The notes beneath the pieces are model-generated. The model worked only from the letters and a program-made list of their open reading frames with translations. It ran no database searches and was not told the origin of the DNA. A DNA stretch of 64,000 nucleotides from an uncultured Atopobium sp. (GTDB taxonomy: Bacteria; Actinomycetota; Coriobacteriia; Coriobacteriales; Atopobiaceae): positions 1-64,000 of the forward strand of contig CAMPVF010000001.1 of assembly GCA_946997485.1 (NCBI GenBank), in the 5' to 3' direction. Numbering within the stretch: the first letter of the stretch is position 1; every line of letters begins with the position of its first letter. A program made the translations under genes and the position numbers. This document shows positions 26,238-34,889 of the stretch, piece by piece.

Positions 26238-27557
26238 TTAGCAAACACAACCCTCGTGCATCACGCGCACGCCGTCGACAAACACATCTTGCGCACATCC
26301 CGTGAGCTTCTCGCCCAACCATGCCGAGTTGCATGCCTTGCTTTCAAAGTACTCAGGCGTAATGCTTACCTGCGCCGATGGGTCGATAAGCGTAAGATTT
26401 GCGGCATAGCCCGGCTCAATTTTTACCGCGTCAAGGCGAAGCAAGCGGCGCGGAGCTATAGCCATAACCTCAACAAGACGCTGCCAGCTTAAGTGGTTGG
26501 TATGAATCATATGCGTAAGCATAAGCGGCAATGACGTTTCAAGGCCGATAATGCCATTTAAGGCAATTTCCCACTCACAATCTTTTTCATGCTGAGCGTG
26601 AGGTGCATGATCGGTTGCAACGGCATCGATAGTGCCATCGATAAGACCTTGCTGCAGTGCAAGCATGTCGTCGTGTGTGCGCAGAGGCGGGTTCATTTTA
26701 TAGTTTGTGTTGTATGCATCGGTAATGTCGTCCTCGCACAAAAACAGGTGGTGCGGAGTAACTTCGCAGCTCACCGGCAAGCCTTCGCGCTTTGCTGCAC
26801 GAACCATATCCAGGCTTTTTGCGGTTGAAATGTGAGCAATGTGAAGCGGGCAGCCCGTAAGGCGGCACAGCTCAATATCGCGGTACACTTCAAGCTCTTC
26901 GGCAAGGGCAGGAATGCCAAACATGCCCAGCTTGCTTGAGGGGCGACCCTCGTTAATAACACCGTGACCTGCAAGGCTTTCATCTTCACAGTGAGCGATA
27001 ACGAGCTTATCAAACTGCGACACATACCCCATGGCAACGCGCATCATGCCCGCTTTTTGCACACCGTGGCCGTCGTCCGAAAATGCAGCGGCACCTTCGA
27101 GCACCATGTCGCCAATTTCGGCGAGGTTTTCGCCCTCTTCACCACGGGTAAGTGCGCCAATAGGACGAACGTGGCAGAGTTTTGCCGCACGGGCGCGGTC
27201 GATTTGGTAGCGAATGCCGGTACCCGTATCGGTAACAGGGTCGGTGTTAGGCATGGTAGCTACATCGGTAAAACCACCGTGCACCGCAGCGCGGCAGCCC
27301 GATTCGATGGTTTCTTTGTACTCATAACCCGGGTCGCGGAAATGAACGTGCATGTCAACTAAACCAACAGTAAGGACGCGCCCTTTTGCATCGATAACCT
27401 CAACGTTTGCTTCAGCGTCGCCTTCGACAATAAAGTCTTTTTCACTAATGCTTTTTTCGACCTTGGCAATAAAACCGTTGTCGATAAGTACATCACATAC
27501 GTCGTCTAAATTAATTTGTGGGTCGATAACACGCGCGCCTTTAACGAGATACTTCAT
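26238..27557 (-). CDS. pyrC: dihydroorotase, class I
   Basis: 439 residues. Cyclises carbamoyl aspartate. Zinc motif VDMHVHFRDPG near 57, the DDGHGVQ region with the Asp/His ligands near 150, and the conserved ATDHAPH near 307. The lysine that is carboxylated in class II is not the relevant feature here; length and motifs fit class I. The start ATG 27557 has GGGAGG upstream and overlaps pyrB by 17 bases, so translation is coupled. Confidence 0.95.
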   Translation of the reverse strand: MKYLVKGARVIDPQINLDDVCDVLIDNGFIAKVEKSISEKDFIVEGDAEANVEVIDAKGRVLTVGLVDMHVHFRDPGYEYKETIESGCRAAVHGGFTDVATMPNTDPVTDTGTGIRYQIDRARAAKLCHVRPIGALTRGEEGENLAEIGDMVLEGAAAFSDDGHGVQKAGMMRVAMGYVSQFDKLVIAHCEDESLAGHGVINEGRPSSKLGMFGIPALAEELEVYRDIELCRLTGCPLHIAHISTAKSLDMVRAAKREGLPVSCEVTPHHLFLCEDDITDAYNTNYKMNPPLRTHDDMLALQQGLIDGTIDAVATDHAPHAQHEKDCEWEIALNGIIGLETSLPLMLTHMIHTNHLSWQRLVEVMAIAPRRLLRLDAVKIEPGYAANLTLIDPSAQVSITPEYFESKACNSAWLGEKLTGCAQDVFVDGVRVMHEGCVC

Positions 27558-28476
27558 TGTTTTGTCCTCCCAAAAGTAGATACATTTCTGCCATACGAGT
27601 AAGTACACCTGCATGTACCTGGTCTAGGATGCGTGCACGCGCGCAATCGGCAACGTCGGCATTAATCTCCATACCGCGGTTCATAGGACCGGGGTGGCAA
27701 ATGATGGCGTTTTCTTTCATGCGATGAACACGCTGCATGTCAAGACCCCAAAGGCGGTTATACTCACGACGTGATGGAATACTTGCACCTTCCATGCGCT
27801 CGAGCTGAACACGAAGCATATACACAACGTCAACTGCATCGACAACATCGTCAAAATTGGACGTTTGATCGCAGCCAAACCACGTTGGATCGCTTACCTG
27901 GAACGTTGGAGGACCAACGAGCGTTACTTTTGCGCCCATTGTTTTTAAGGCAGGAACAAGCGAGCCAACTACGCGGCTGTGCGAAAGGTCGCCGACAATT
28001 GCCACGTGAAGGCCGTTAAGATGGCCAAAGTGTTTGCGAATGGTGTACAGGTCGAGCATTGCTTGCGTGGGGTGCTGGTGCTTGCCATCACCTGCGTTAA
28101 TAACAATAGCGTCGGTGTTTTCGATAATTTTTTGCGGCGTGCCAGCAAGGCGTGCGCGGCACACAAACATGTCAACATTCATTGCCGAAATAGTTTGAAT
28201 GGTATCGGCAAGCGATTCGCCCTTAACAACAGACGACGTAGAGCCGCCCATGCTAAGCGAGTCGGCACTTAGGCGCTTTTCTGCCAGCTCAAATGAGCTT
28301 TTCGTGCGAGTTGAAGGCTCAAGGAACAAATTTACAATGGTGCGTCCACGCAGCGCGGGAACTTTTTTAATTTCGCGGTTGGTTACTTCTTCAAACGATG
28401 CCGCCGTATCAAGAATGCTCGTGATGTCTTGTGCGGTGAGGCTGTTTGTATCAATAAGGTGTTTTACTGATAACAT
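27541..28476 (-). CDS. pyrB: aspartate carbamoyltransferase catalytic subunit
   Basis: 311 residues. Joins carbamoyl phosphate and aspartate. Carbamoyl-phosphate loop EPSTRTKSSFELA near 53, the SLAD region near 85, HPTQAMLDL near 138, and PGPMNRGME near 265. No pyrI regulatory subunit lies near it, as is usual in PyrR-regulated operons. SD CAGGAG upstream of ATG. Confidence 0.96.
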   Translation of the reverse strand: MLSVKHLIDTNSLTAQDITSILDTAASFEEVTNREIKKVPALRGRTIVNLFLEPSTRTKSSFELAEKRLSADSLSMGGSTSSVVKGESLADTIQTISAMNVDMFVCRARLAGTPQKIIENTDAIVINAGDGKHQHPTQAMLDLYTIRKHFGHLNGLHVAIVGDLSHSRVVGSLVPALKTMGAKVTLVGPPTFQVSDPTWFGCDQTSNFDDVVDAVDVVYMLRVQLERMEGASIPSRREYNRLWGLDMQRVHRMKENAIICHPGPMNRGMEINADVADCARARILDQVHAGVLTRMAEMYLLLGGQNNEVSR

Positions 28477-28573
28477 ACCTGCTCCTGATTCATATAAAAA
28501 CCCTGGTTAATGGTGGTGTTACTGTATTGGTACCGTGGCTGTAGAGCTTTGGCAAAGCAAACACACATGCGTA

Positions 28574-29113
28574 TTACGAACGCGACCAAATTTCAACAGC
28601 GTCGCTATTGTCAAATTCGCTCACCAATACACGCACGTCTTCTTCGCGCGACGACGGAATATTTTTGCCTACGTAATCAGCACGAATGGGAAGCTCGCGG
28701 TGACCTCTGTCAACCATAACGGCAAGCTGTACCGACTGCGGACGACCAAAATCCATAAGGGCGTTAAGTGCAGAACGCACGGTACGTCCCGTAAACAACA
28801 CGTCGTCTACCAGCACAATGTGGGCTTTATCAAGTGAAAATGGAATATTTGTTGCGTGCAACACGGGTGAAATAGAGCGGTCGATATCATCGCGATAAAA
28901 ACTAATATCAAGCTCGCCTACCTGAGGTTTTTCGCCTTCGATTTTTTCGATTTCGTTAGCAAGACGATGAGCAAGCGTAACACCGCGGCGAATAACGCCT
29001 ACCAGGCACACGCGCTCCCCTTCGTTGTGCTCAACAATTTCGTGTGCAATTCGCACCAGTGCTCGCTGCATTGCTTGTGCATCCATAAGAGATGCTTTGA
29101 GTTTGGCTTGCAT
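28574..29113 (-). CDS. pyrR: PyrR bifunctional regulator / uracil phosphoribosyltransferase
   Basis: 179 residues. PyrR binds UMP and pyr mRNA and regulates the operon; it also has uracil phosphoribosyltransferase activity. The PRPP loop VDDVLFTGRTVRSAL is near residue 95, after IAHEIVEHNEG and LVGVIRRGV. The start ATG 29113 is preceded by AAAGGAG; a 20-codon upstream extension lies in the leader terminator region and is not real. First gene of the pyr operon. Confidence 0.95.
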   Translation of the reverse strand: MQAKLKASLMDAQAMQRALVRIAHEIVEHNEGERVCLVGVIRRGVTLAHRLANEIEKIEGEKPQVGELDISFYRDDIDRSISPVLHATNIPFSLDKAHIVLVDDVLFTGRTVRSALNALMDFGRPQSVQLAVMVDRGHRELPIRADYVGKNIPSSREEDVRVLVSEFDNSDAVEIWSRS

Positions 29114-29156
29114 AGCTCTCCTTTCGAACCATGTTGCCGAATAATATCGGCACATG

Positions 29157-29191
29157 AAAAAAGCCTCACCCACAAGCAGCGGATGAGACTT
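29157..29191 (-). terminator. leader terminator (likely PyrR-controlled attenuator) before pyrR
   Basis: An 11-bp stem with two G-U pairs, AAGTCTCATCC (29191-29181) with GGGTGAGGCTT (29171-29161), loop of 9, then six Ts, ending about 45 bases before the pyrR start. Its place in the 330-base leader (29114-29442) between yigZ and pyrR fits a pyr attenuator. A small upstream hairpin with CGCTTAT/ATAAGCG arms (about 29229-29258) could be part of an alternative fold. I did not find a consensus PyrR-binding loop. It might instead end the upstream yigZ transcript. Confidence 0.65.
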
Positions 29192-29442
29192 AAAACAGGC
29201 TATGTAAGAGCAAATATACCGTTTGCCGCTTATGCGCGCAGAAGCAGTATATAAGCGCTCCTTGCCGGTATCTCGTACCGCGCTTAAAGGTCGAGTTAAT
29301 AATACACGCGCCTGCAGCTGACACGGAGCACGACCCGTAGGTTCACAATATATTCACACGAAGGTATGTACGGCTCATATAGCACCATATACAACACATA
29401 TACGCAGGTAGATAAGGCATACAGTTACGTATTGCTAGGAAG

Positions 29443-30144
29443 TTACACCCCGGCAGGAAGTTCACCTATATAGGGCTCTTTTACCAGGGTAACAATTGAA
29501 GACGATACTGAATTTACAAGCAGCTCGGCAACCATGCTCGCACGTGTGGGCTCAAGCTGACGCGCATCAGGTGCAGCTGCAGCAAACGTGGCTTCTATCT
29601 CAACACCTGCTGAAAACGTGGTGTCGATGATTACTCCCCCGTTGTGTGTAATAACGTGCACCGTTTTATCAAAATGAGCATAGCTAACAGACACTACGAG
29701 TGTTTGCAGCCAGCCAAACGAAACGAGCGCACGCGCCTGTGTTAACGCACGCACAGCTTGCAACGTTGCATCGCTATACGCCCGCACAAGCCCGCCTTTG
29801 CCAAGCAGCGTGCCACCAAAATACCGCACAACACACACGCACACATCGCACATATGATGAGCAGAAAGCACAGTATGCATAGGAAGCGCAGCAGTTGATG
29901 AAGGCTCACCATCATCGGAAAGGTGCATCTCGCCTGTGGACAAAAGCCACACCGAGCATACGTGACGAGCATCAGGGTGAGCAGCGCGCACCTGTGCTAT
30001 AGCCTCTTCTGCCTGGTGTTTTGTTGTTGCACGCGCAGCATACGCAATAAACACACTTTTTTTAACAACAACACGCGCAAGCTCATCGAGCATAGCGTGC
30101 GAAGAAGCAATACTTATGGATGTATGTGAAGCTGAATTATTCAT
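29443..30144 (-). CDS. yigZ: YigZ/IMPACT family protein
   Basis: About 233 residues. The N-terminal UPF0029/IMPACT domain has KKSVFIAYAARA near 30, DARHVCSVW near 60 and the conserved DDGEPSSTA near 80; GGTLLGKGGLVRAY follows near 115. A C-terminal DUF1949 ferredoxin-like domain follows. Function in bacteria is not settled; the human relative binds the translation-control factor GCN1. Start ATG 30144 lies 24 bases after the tRNA-Val 3' end, so tRNA and gene may share a transcript. Confidence 0.88.
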   Translation of the reverse strand: MNNSASHTSISIASSHAMLDELARVVVKKSVFIAYAARATTKHQAEEAIAQVRAAHPDARHVCSVWLLSTGEMHLSDDGEPSSTAALPMHTVLSAHHMCDVCVCVVRYFGGTLLGKGGLVRAYSDATLQAVRALTQARALVSFGWLQTLVVSVSYAHFDKTVHVITHNGGVIIDTTFSAGVEIEATFAAAAPDARQLEPTRASMVAELLVNSVSSSIVTLVKEPYIGELPAGV

Positions 30145-30167
30145 AACGCACCAAACGTGCAAAAAAA

Positions 30168-30243
30168 TGGTGGGCGTTACAAGATTTGAACTTGTGACCT
30201 CTTCCGTGTCAGGGAAGCGCTCATCCCCCTGAGCTAAACGCCC
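30168..30243 (-). tRNA. tRNA-Val (GAC)
   Basis: 76 bases with CCA encoded. Acceptor GGGCGTT pairs with AACGCCC, D arm GCTC, anticodon loop CTGACAC with anticodon GAC between TTCC/GGAA stem bases, T arm ACAAG-TTCAAAT-CTTGT. Seven Ts follow directly after the CCA. Confidence 0.97.
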
Positions 30244-30293
30244 ACGTACAAACAGGGGTATCGCGGCAGTGCCGCTTACAAAACCGAATAATT

Positions 30294-30322
30294 ATTGTAA
30301 CCCAAAAAAAGCGTACACGCAA
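30294..30322 (-). promoter_or_regulatory. promoter of tRNA-Val
   Basis: TTGCGT (30322-30317), a 17-base spacer and TACAAT (30299-30294), about 50 bases upstream of the tRNA 5' end. Confidence 0.6.
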
Positions 30323-30350
30323 GACTGAACACGATGTACACAAGCCACCT

Positions 30351-31895
30351 TTAAGGTCGAGGACGTTGAGGGGTGGATGCATGTGGCTCGTCTATGATAA
30401 TGCGCGGACTCTTACGAGTGTGTAGCTGCGAATTTACCCGCGTGCTTGCATGCGGGCGTGAGGGACGTGCAGGTGCGTTTGGATTAAGCACCACCTTACG
30501 AACATAGTCGCTCGAAATAGCTGCATGCTTTACACCGGGTGTGCTTTTAATAACAACGCGTCCGCCAGACCCAACATGCACGCGCACACCAGCGGCATGC
30601 GTGCGCGCGGGTCCATCAATAATGCGCCTGCTTATGCGCATCCACGCTGCGCGCACGCGGTGATAGCGCGCATACACGGTAATACCACTATGCGAACGCA
30701 TGCCAAGCAGCGGAATGGAGCACAAGATAGGCAAGAAATATTCAACCAAACGCCAAATAACATAACCGGCAGGTGTAGACACACCAAACATGGGCGAAAA
30801 CAAAAACGCAAAGCCACCTTCGGCACCAAAGGTTCCACCAGGAAGAGGAATTGCGCTGGTAAGAAGCTCAAGCATGGAGCCACAAGCCAAACAGGTTAAC
30901 AAGTCGGCGGGCAAATCGAACGCGCGCAACACAAACCACGGAAGCGCATACAAACAGCCCAGCTGAAAGAGGGTAACAACAAGGGTGATGAGCATCTCGG
31001 GCACATTTTTTGCTGCGTTTTTAAAGCCTTCGGAAAACTCCAAGATGTGCAAGTCGAGGGCTTCCGTCCACGATTCGCAGCGCTTGGTAAGCACGGGAAT
31101 GTGCGCAAGCAGCCGCAGAATACCGCGACCCAATTTGGAAATAACTTGTGGCCAAAAACACACGGCAAGCAGGAAAAATACCTCAAGTATTTTAAAGCCA
31201 AACAGCAGCGATGCAACAAAAAATACATCGCCGTAGGTTTCGATAAAATAAGTGCCACGAAACAGAAGCATGAGCGCCGCAAAAATGCCCTCGCCCGCTT
31301 CGTAAATAATAAAGCGCGTGTATTGAAGCGCGCCTGCCGCGCCAACCGAAAGACCAGCACGTATAAGGCGGTAAATTTGGGAAGGCGGCCCTCCGGCACC
31401 GTTAGGAGTAAGGTTATAAAAGAAGATACCCGAAGCTTCAACGCTCATGAGATCGCGAATGCCCACCTTACAGGTGGGGTCGGCTACAACAGCCAGCGCA
31501 TACGCCGAAACACCAAGAACGTAGTAGAGCCCATAGCACACAAGCGCAAGGCACACCCATGAGGTGTCGACGCCCGCAAGTGCGGTAACAAATTCATCGA
31601 GCTGACCAGAAAGCACGAGGTACAAGCCATATGCAACGCCAACGGCCAGTACAAACAGAACCGATTTGCGTGCGACCGTCATGCTCTGGGCTTCTGCCTG
31701 CGCTTGCTGTTCGCTTACGCTTACGTTTGCCGAAACGCTAACGGCAACTTTACTGCGGTTTGTGCGAGAAGACAGCGGACGTTGCAGTTTGGGCTGTTGT
31801 TTGGGCTGCGGTTTTGGTTGCGCGACTGCAGCTTTTACCTGCGGTTTTGGCTGCGTCCCTGCGGCTGCAGCCTGCGGCTTTGCCTGGTGTGCCAT
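30351..31895 (-). CDS. flippase-like UPF0104 / MprF-type membrane-domain protein
   Basis: 514 residues. The core (about 75-400) has eight or so hydrophobic spans with YNLTPNGAGGPPSQIYRL near 155 and the late PLPGGTFGAEGGF near 345, hallmarks of the lysylphosphatidylglycerol-synthetase transmembrane (AglD/UPF0104) family. The aminoacyl-transfer domain of full MprF is absent. Unusual cytosolic ends: an N-terminal Pro/Gln/Lys repeat (KPQ units) and a ~100-residue Arg/Pro/Ser-rich C-terminal tail. Role in lipid or glycan transport is an inference from family only. SD AAAGGAGG precedes ATG. Confidence 0.8.
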   Translation of the reverse strand: MAHQAKPQAAAAGTQPKPQVKAAVAQPKPQPKQQPKLQRPLSSRTNRSKVAVSVSANVSVSEQQAQAEAQSMTVARKSVLFVLAVGVAYGLYLVLSGQLDEFVTALAGVDTSWVCLALVCYGLYYVLGVSAYALAVVADPTCKVGIRDLMSVEASGIFFYNLTPNGAGGPPSQIYRLIRAGLSVGAAGALQYTRFIIYEAGEGIFAALMLLFRGTYFIETYGDVFFVASLLFGFKILEVFFLLAVCFWPQVISKLGRGILRLLAHIPVLTKRCESWTEALDLHILEFSEGFKNAAKNVPEMLITLVVTLFQLGCLYALPWFVLRAFDLPADLLTCLACGSMLELLTSAIPLPGGTFGAEGGFAFLFSPMFGVSTPAGYVIWRLVEYFLPILCSIPLLGMRSHSGITVYARYHRVRAAWMRISRRIIDGPARTHAAGVRVHVGSGGRVVIKSTPGVKHAAISSDYVRKVVLNPNAPARPSRPHASTRVNSQLHTRKSPRIIIDEPHASTPQRPRP

Positions 31896-32059
31896 GATGT
31901 ACCTCCTTTCTGGGTTACCTACAGGTTTGGTTTCCTCCTGGTTTGGTTACCTTCCACATGCATACAGATGTGCATGCAAACAAGCAGATTAATTTTACTC
32001 TATTACGCGCGTGCTCATGAAAGATGCAGCAATTTTACGCGAGCCTTTTTACGCGAGTC

Positions 32060-33253
32060 TTACGCGTAGTGTTTTGCGATAAACCCGCCACCGCACACGC
32101 GCCGACCGTCATACAACACAGCGCTCTGACCTGGCGCAATACGCATTATTGGCTCGTCAAACTCCAAGGTGGGCTGCTCGGCGGTAGAGTGTTCTGTGGT
32201 ATAGCTCACCGTGCACGGCACCAAAGCGCCCGTATGACGCAGACGAACGCAATACCGCGCACCTGGGCTGGGCGCAGCTCCAAGCCAGTGAGTGCGCTCA
32301 AGCGTAAGCGAGGTGCAGCGCAGCTCCTCACACGCAATGTTGCTGCTTACGTACACAATATTGCGCGCGGTATCGGTGCGCACCACGTAGCGCGCAGGAC
32401 CTCCACCTAAGTTAAGGCCGCGCCGTTGACCAATCGTGTACAAAAACGCACCGTCGTGCTGCCCAAGCACGGTGCCCGTTTCCCACTCAACAATATCGCC
32501 TGCTTTTTGCGAAAGCGTATCAAGCAAAAATGTGCGTATACCAACCTCGCCCACAAAACAAATGCCGTCTGAGTCGGGCTTTTTGTCAACGCCTAAGCCA
32601 AATTCACGGCACAGCTCACGTACCTGCTTTTTGGTGGGAATATCACCAATAGGAAAAATGGTTTTTGCGATGCGCGAAGCGGGCACGCGCCACAAAAAGT
32701 AGGTTTGGTCTTTGTGCTCGTCGGCAGCACGAATAAGGGGCGATACGGGAAATATTGCATCGGTATTGGCACTGTCCGCGCTGCTGGCTGCGTCACCATT
32801 AGCAACATCAGCGGTAGCACCTGCAAGCGCACCAGCATCTACCTGCGCATAATGCCCCGTGGCAATAAAATCAGCGCCGTGAGCAAAGGCCTTCTCGGCA
32901 AAGGTACCAAACTTAATAGTTTGATTGCACATAACATCGGGGTTTGGCGTATAGCCGCGCGCGTAGGCATCGATAAGATAGTCAACAACTGTAGACTTAT
33001 ACTCCTGCTCGCAATCCCACACGTCGAGCGTGAGCCCCAACGTAACACATACGCGCTCAGCATCAGCCAAATCGTCTGCCCACCGACAGGTAAAACCGGG
33101 TAAATCGCGCGACCAATTGCGCATGTACACGGCATGCACGGTATACCCCCACTCTTTAAGCAGGGCAGCTGAGCAGGCTGAATCAACGCCGCCGCTCATA
33201 CCAAGGTACACGGTTGCGCCTTTTGGTGCATATGTTGGCATGGAGATGTTCAC
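32060..33253 (-). CDS. mnmA: tRNA-specific 2-thiouridylase
   Basis: 397 residues. Inserts sulfur at U34 of Lys, Glu and Gln tRNAs. PP-loop GMSGGVDSA near 18, NPDVMCN with the first catalytic Cys near 110, GHYAQV near 130, QTYFLWRV near 175, and the second catalytic Cys in DGICFVGE near 230. A short insertion of Ala/Asp/Ser repeats lies at about 140-165. I prefer the GTG start at 33253, with AAAGGAG 7 bases upstream; ATG 33241 is too far from the SD. It lies 56 bases downstream of the cysteine desulfurase gene. Confidence 0.95.
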   Translation of the reverse strand: MNISMPTYAPKGATVYLGMSGGVDSACSAALLKEWGYTVHAVYMRNWSRDLPGFTCRWADDLADAERVCVTLGLTLDVWDCEQEYKSTVVDYLIDAYARGYTPNPDVMCNQTIKFGTFAEKAFAHGADFIATGHYAQVDAGALAGATADVANGDAASSADSANTDAIFPVSPLIRAADEHKDQTYFLWRVPASRIAKTIFPIGDIPTKKQVRELCREFGLGVDKKPDSDGICFVGEVGIRTFLLDTLSQKAGDIVEWETGTVLGQHDGAFLYTIGQRRGLNLGGGPARYVVRTDTARNIVYVSSNIACEELRCTSLTLERTHWLGAAPSPGARYCVRLRHTGALVPCTVSYTTEHSTAEQPTLEFDEPIMRIAPGQSAVLYDGRRVCGGGFIAKHYA

Positions 33254-33309
33254 CAGGGACTCCTTTGGGTTATTACAAACTTGGGTTACTACACACTGCG
33301 TAAAGCTCA

Positions 33310-34506
33310 TTACCAGCCGCATGCATCCGCGCGGGCCTGCATGTCGCGCGCAGTTACATGCATACGCTGCATTTCTTCTTGAATTGCTTCGTCTACACAC
33401 GAAATAGCATAGGTGAGCTCGTCTTTTGTAGTTGGTCTACCAAGTGTAAAACGAAGCGAACCTGTTGCAACGTATTCGGGCATGCCAAGCGCCGAAAGCA
33501 CGTGCGAAACGCGCATACTACTTGCAGCACACGCCGAGCCAGTTGCAACGTACACGCCTTTACGCTCAAGCAAAATAATAAGACGGCGCGCCTCAATCCC
33601 CGGAAACGAAATGTGAAGCACGTGCGGCAAGCGGCGCTTACGTACGCGTGGACCCGAAACGCGTGCCCACGGATAGCGTGCACACAGCTCGCGCTGCAGA
33701 TAGTCGCGCAACGCTTCGATGCGCTTTTCGCCACCATCGGCACGCCACGCACAGGCAAGTTCAAAAGCTTTTGCGCAGGCAATGGTACCTGCAACATTCT
33801 CGGTACCGCTGCGTATGTTGTGCTCTTGTCCCCCGCCATAAAGCAGCGGCTGCAAGCGCACACGATCGGACGTGTATAACACGCCCACTTGTTTGGGACC
33901 ATAAATTTTTGCGGCCGATAAGGTCATAGCGTCTACACCAAGTGACGAAACATTAAGCGAAATAGCGTCGGCTGCTTGCGAAGCATCGGTGTGAAACACG
34001 AGCGGTGTTTGGTTGCCCGCGGCAAGACGACGAGCTCGCTCGGCCTGAACTACCTGCGCTAATGCACGAATAGGTTGAAGGGTACCAATCTCTCCATTAG
34101 CAGCCTCGATGCACACAAGCTCGGTGTGCGGGCTAAGCGCCTGCGCCAGCGCTTCGGGAGTAATTATTCCTTCGCGTGTGGGCTGCACAAGCACATGCGG
34201 ATGGCGCGTTACACACGCAAGCACACTTTCGTGTTCAAGCGGCGACGACACAATTTCGCCCTGTGTACTTGCACAAATAATATTGTTGGCTTCGGTTGCT
34301 CCGGCCACCATAATGAGGTTGTCGCGTTTTGCGCCAATTGCATGCGCAATGGCATCTTTTGCCGCGTTTACATCGGCACGCACCTGACGTGCAGCGCTAT
34401 ACGCAGCAGAAGGATTATAAAAGAGCGAAGTTAGATATGGCTTTTGAGCTTCGTATACGCGCGGATCCATAGGCGTTGCCGCCGCATAATCTAAGTAAAC
34501 TTGCAT
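33310..34506 (-). CDS. cysteine desulfurase, NifS/IscS family
   Basis: 398 residues. PLP enzyme that releases sulfur from cysteine for tRNA thiolation and possibly Fe-S clusters. Opening YLDYAAATP, PLP Lys in SAAKIYGPKQVG near 205 (an Ala replaces the usual His before Lys), RSGTENVAG near 240 and the catalytic Cys in ATGSACAASS near 330. The flexible-loop form and cotranscription with mnmA suggest a sulfur-transfer role; no iscU or sufBCD genes are in the window. Start ATG 34506 behind GAAGG. Confidence 0.94.
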   Translation of the reverse strand: MQVYLDYAAATPMDPRVYEAQKPYLTSLFYNPSAAYSAARQVRADVNAAKDAIAHAIGAKRDNLIMVAGATEANNIICASTQGEIVSSPLEHESVLACVTRHPHVLVQPTREGIITPEALAQALSPHTELVCIEAANGEIGTLQPIRALAQVVQAERARRLAAGNQTPLVFHTDASQAADAISLNVSSLGVDAMTLSAAKIYGPKQVGVLYTSDRVRLQPLLYGGGQEHNIRSGTENVAGTIACAKAFELACAWRADGGEKRIEALRDYLQRELCARYPWARVSGPRVRKRRLPHVLHISFPGIEARRLIILLERKGVYVATGSACAASSMRVSHVLSALGMPEYVATGSLRFTLGRPTTKDELTYAISCVDEAIQEEMQRMHVTARDMQARADACGW

Positions 34507-34753
34507 GCGAAAGTAACCTTCTTTTCTGTAAGCAGCCATACACTCACCCATACCTGCGTAAACGTAGCGCGAAAAGCGCCGCGCATTGCAGTGAGTATGT
34601 GCGAGGAGTATGTATAGCATACCAAACCGGCGCGGGCAACAAACGTGTGCACCATGCAGCTACAAAATTAAAGCAACAAACGGTGTAGGGACGCCGGGGC
34701 GCATTGGCTTTAGCGTGCTGCAGCCTGCGTATTAAAGCTGTACAACCACTACC

Positions 34754-34790
34754 AAAAAAGCATGACCGCTCAAAACGAACAGTCATGCTT
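34754..34790 (-). terminator. terminator of the metal-transport/Pht operon
   Basis: AGCATGAC (34789-34782) pairs with GTCATGCT (34766-34759), followed by TTTTTT, 100 bases past the Pht-like stop. It lies in the 383-base spacer 34507-34889; a possible promoter for nifS-mnmA (TTGCCC, 17 bases, TATACA near 34610-34640) is the only other signal I see there. Confidence 0.8.
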
Positions 34791-34889
34791 ATAGAAAACG
34801 CTCTTATGCGCTGCTAACGGTGTGCACGGGCACTTGACGCGCGGTACGCATGGTGCGCACGGTACCCGTGCACATAACCGCAGACACAC

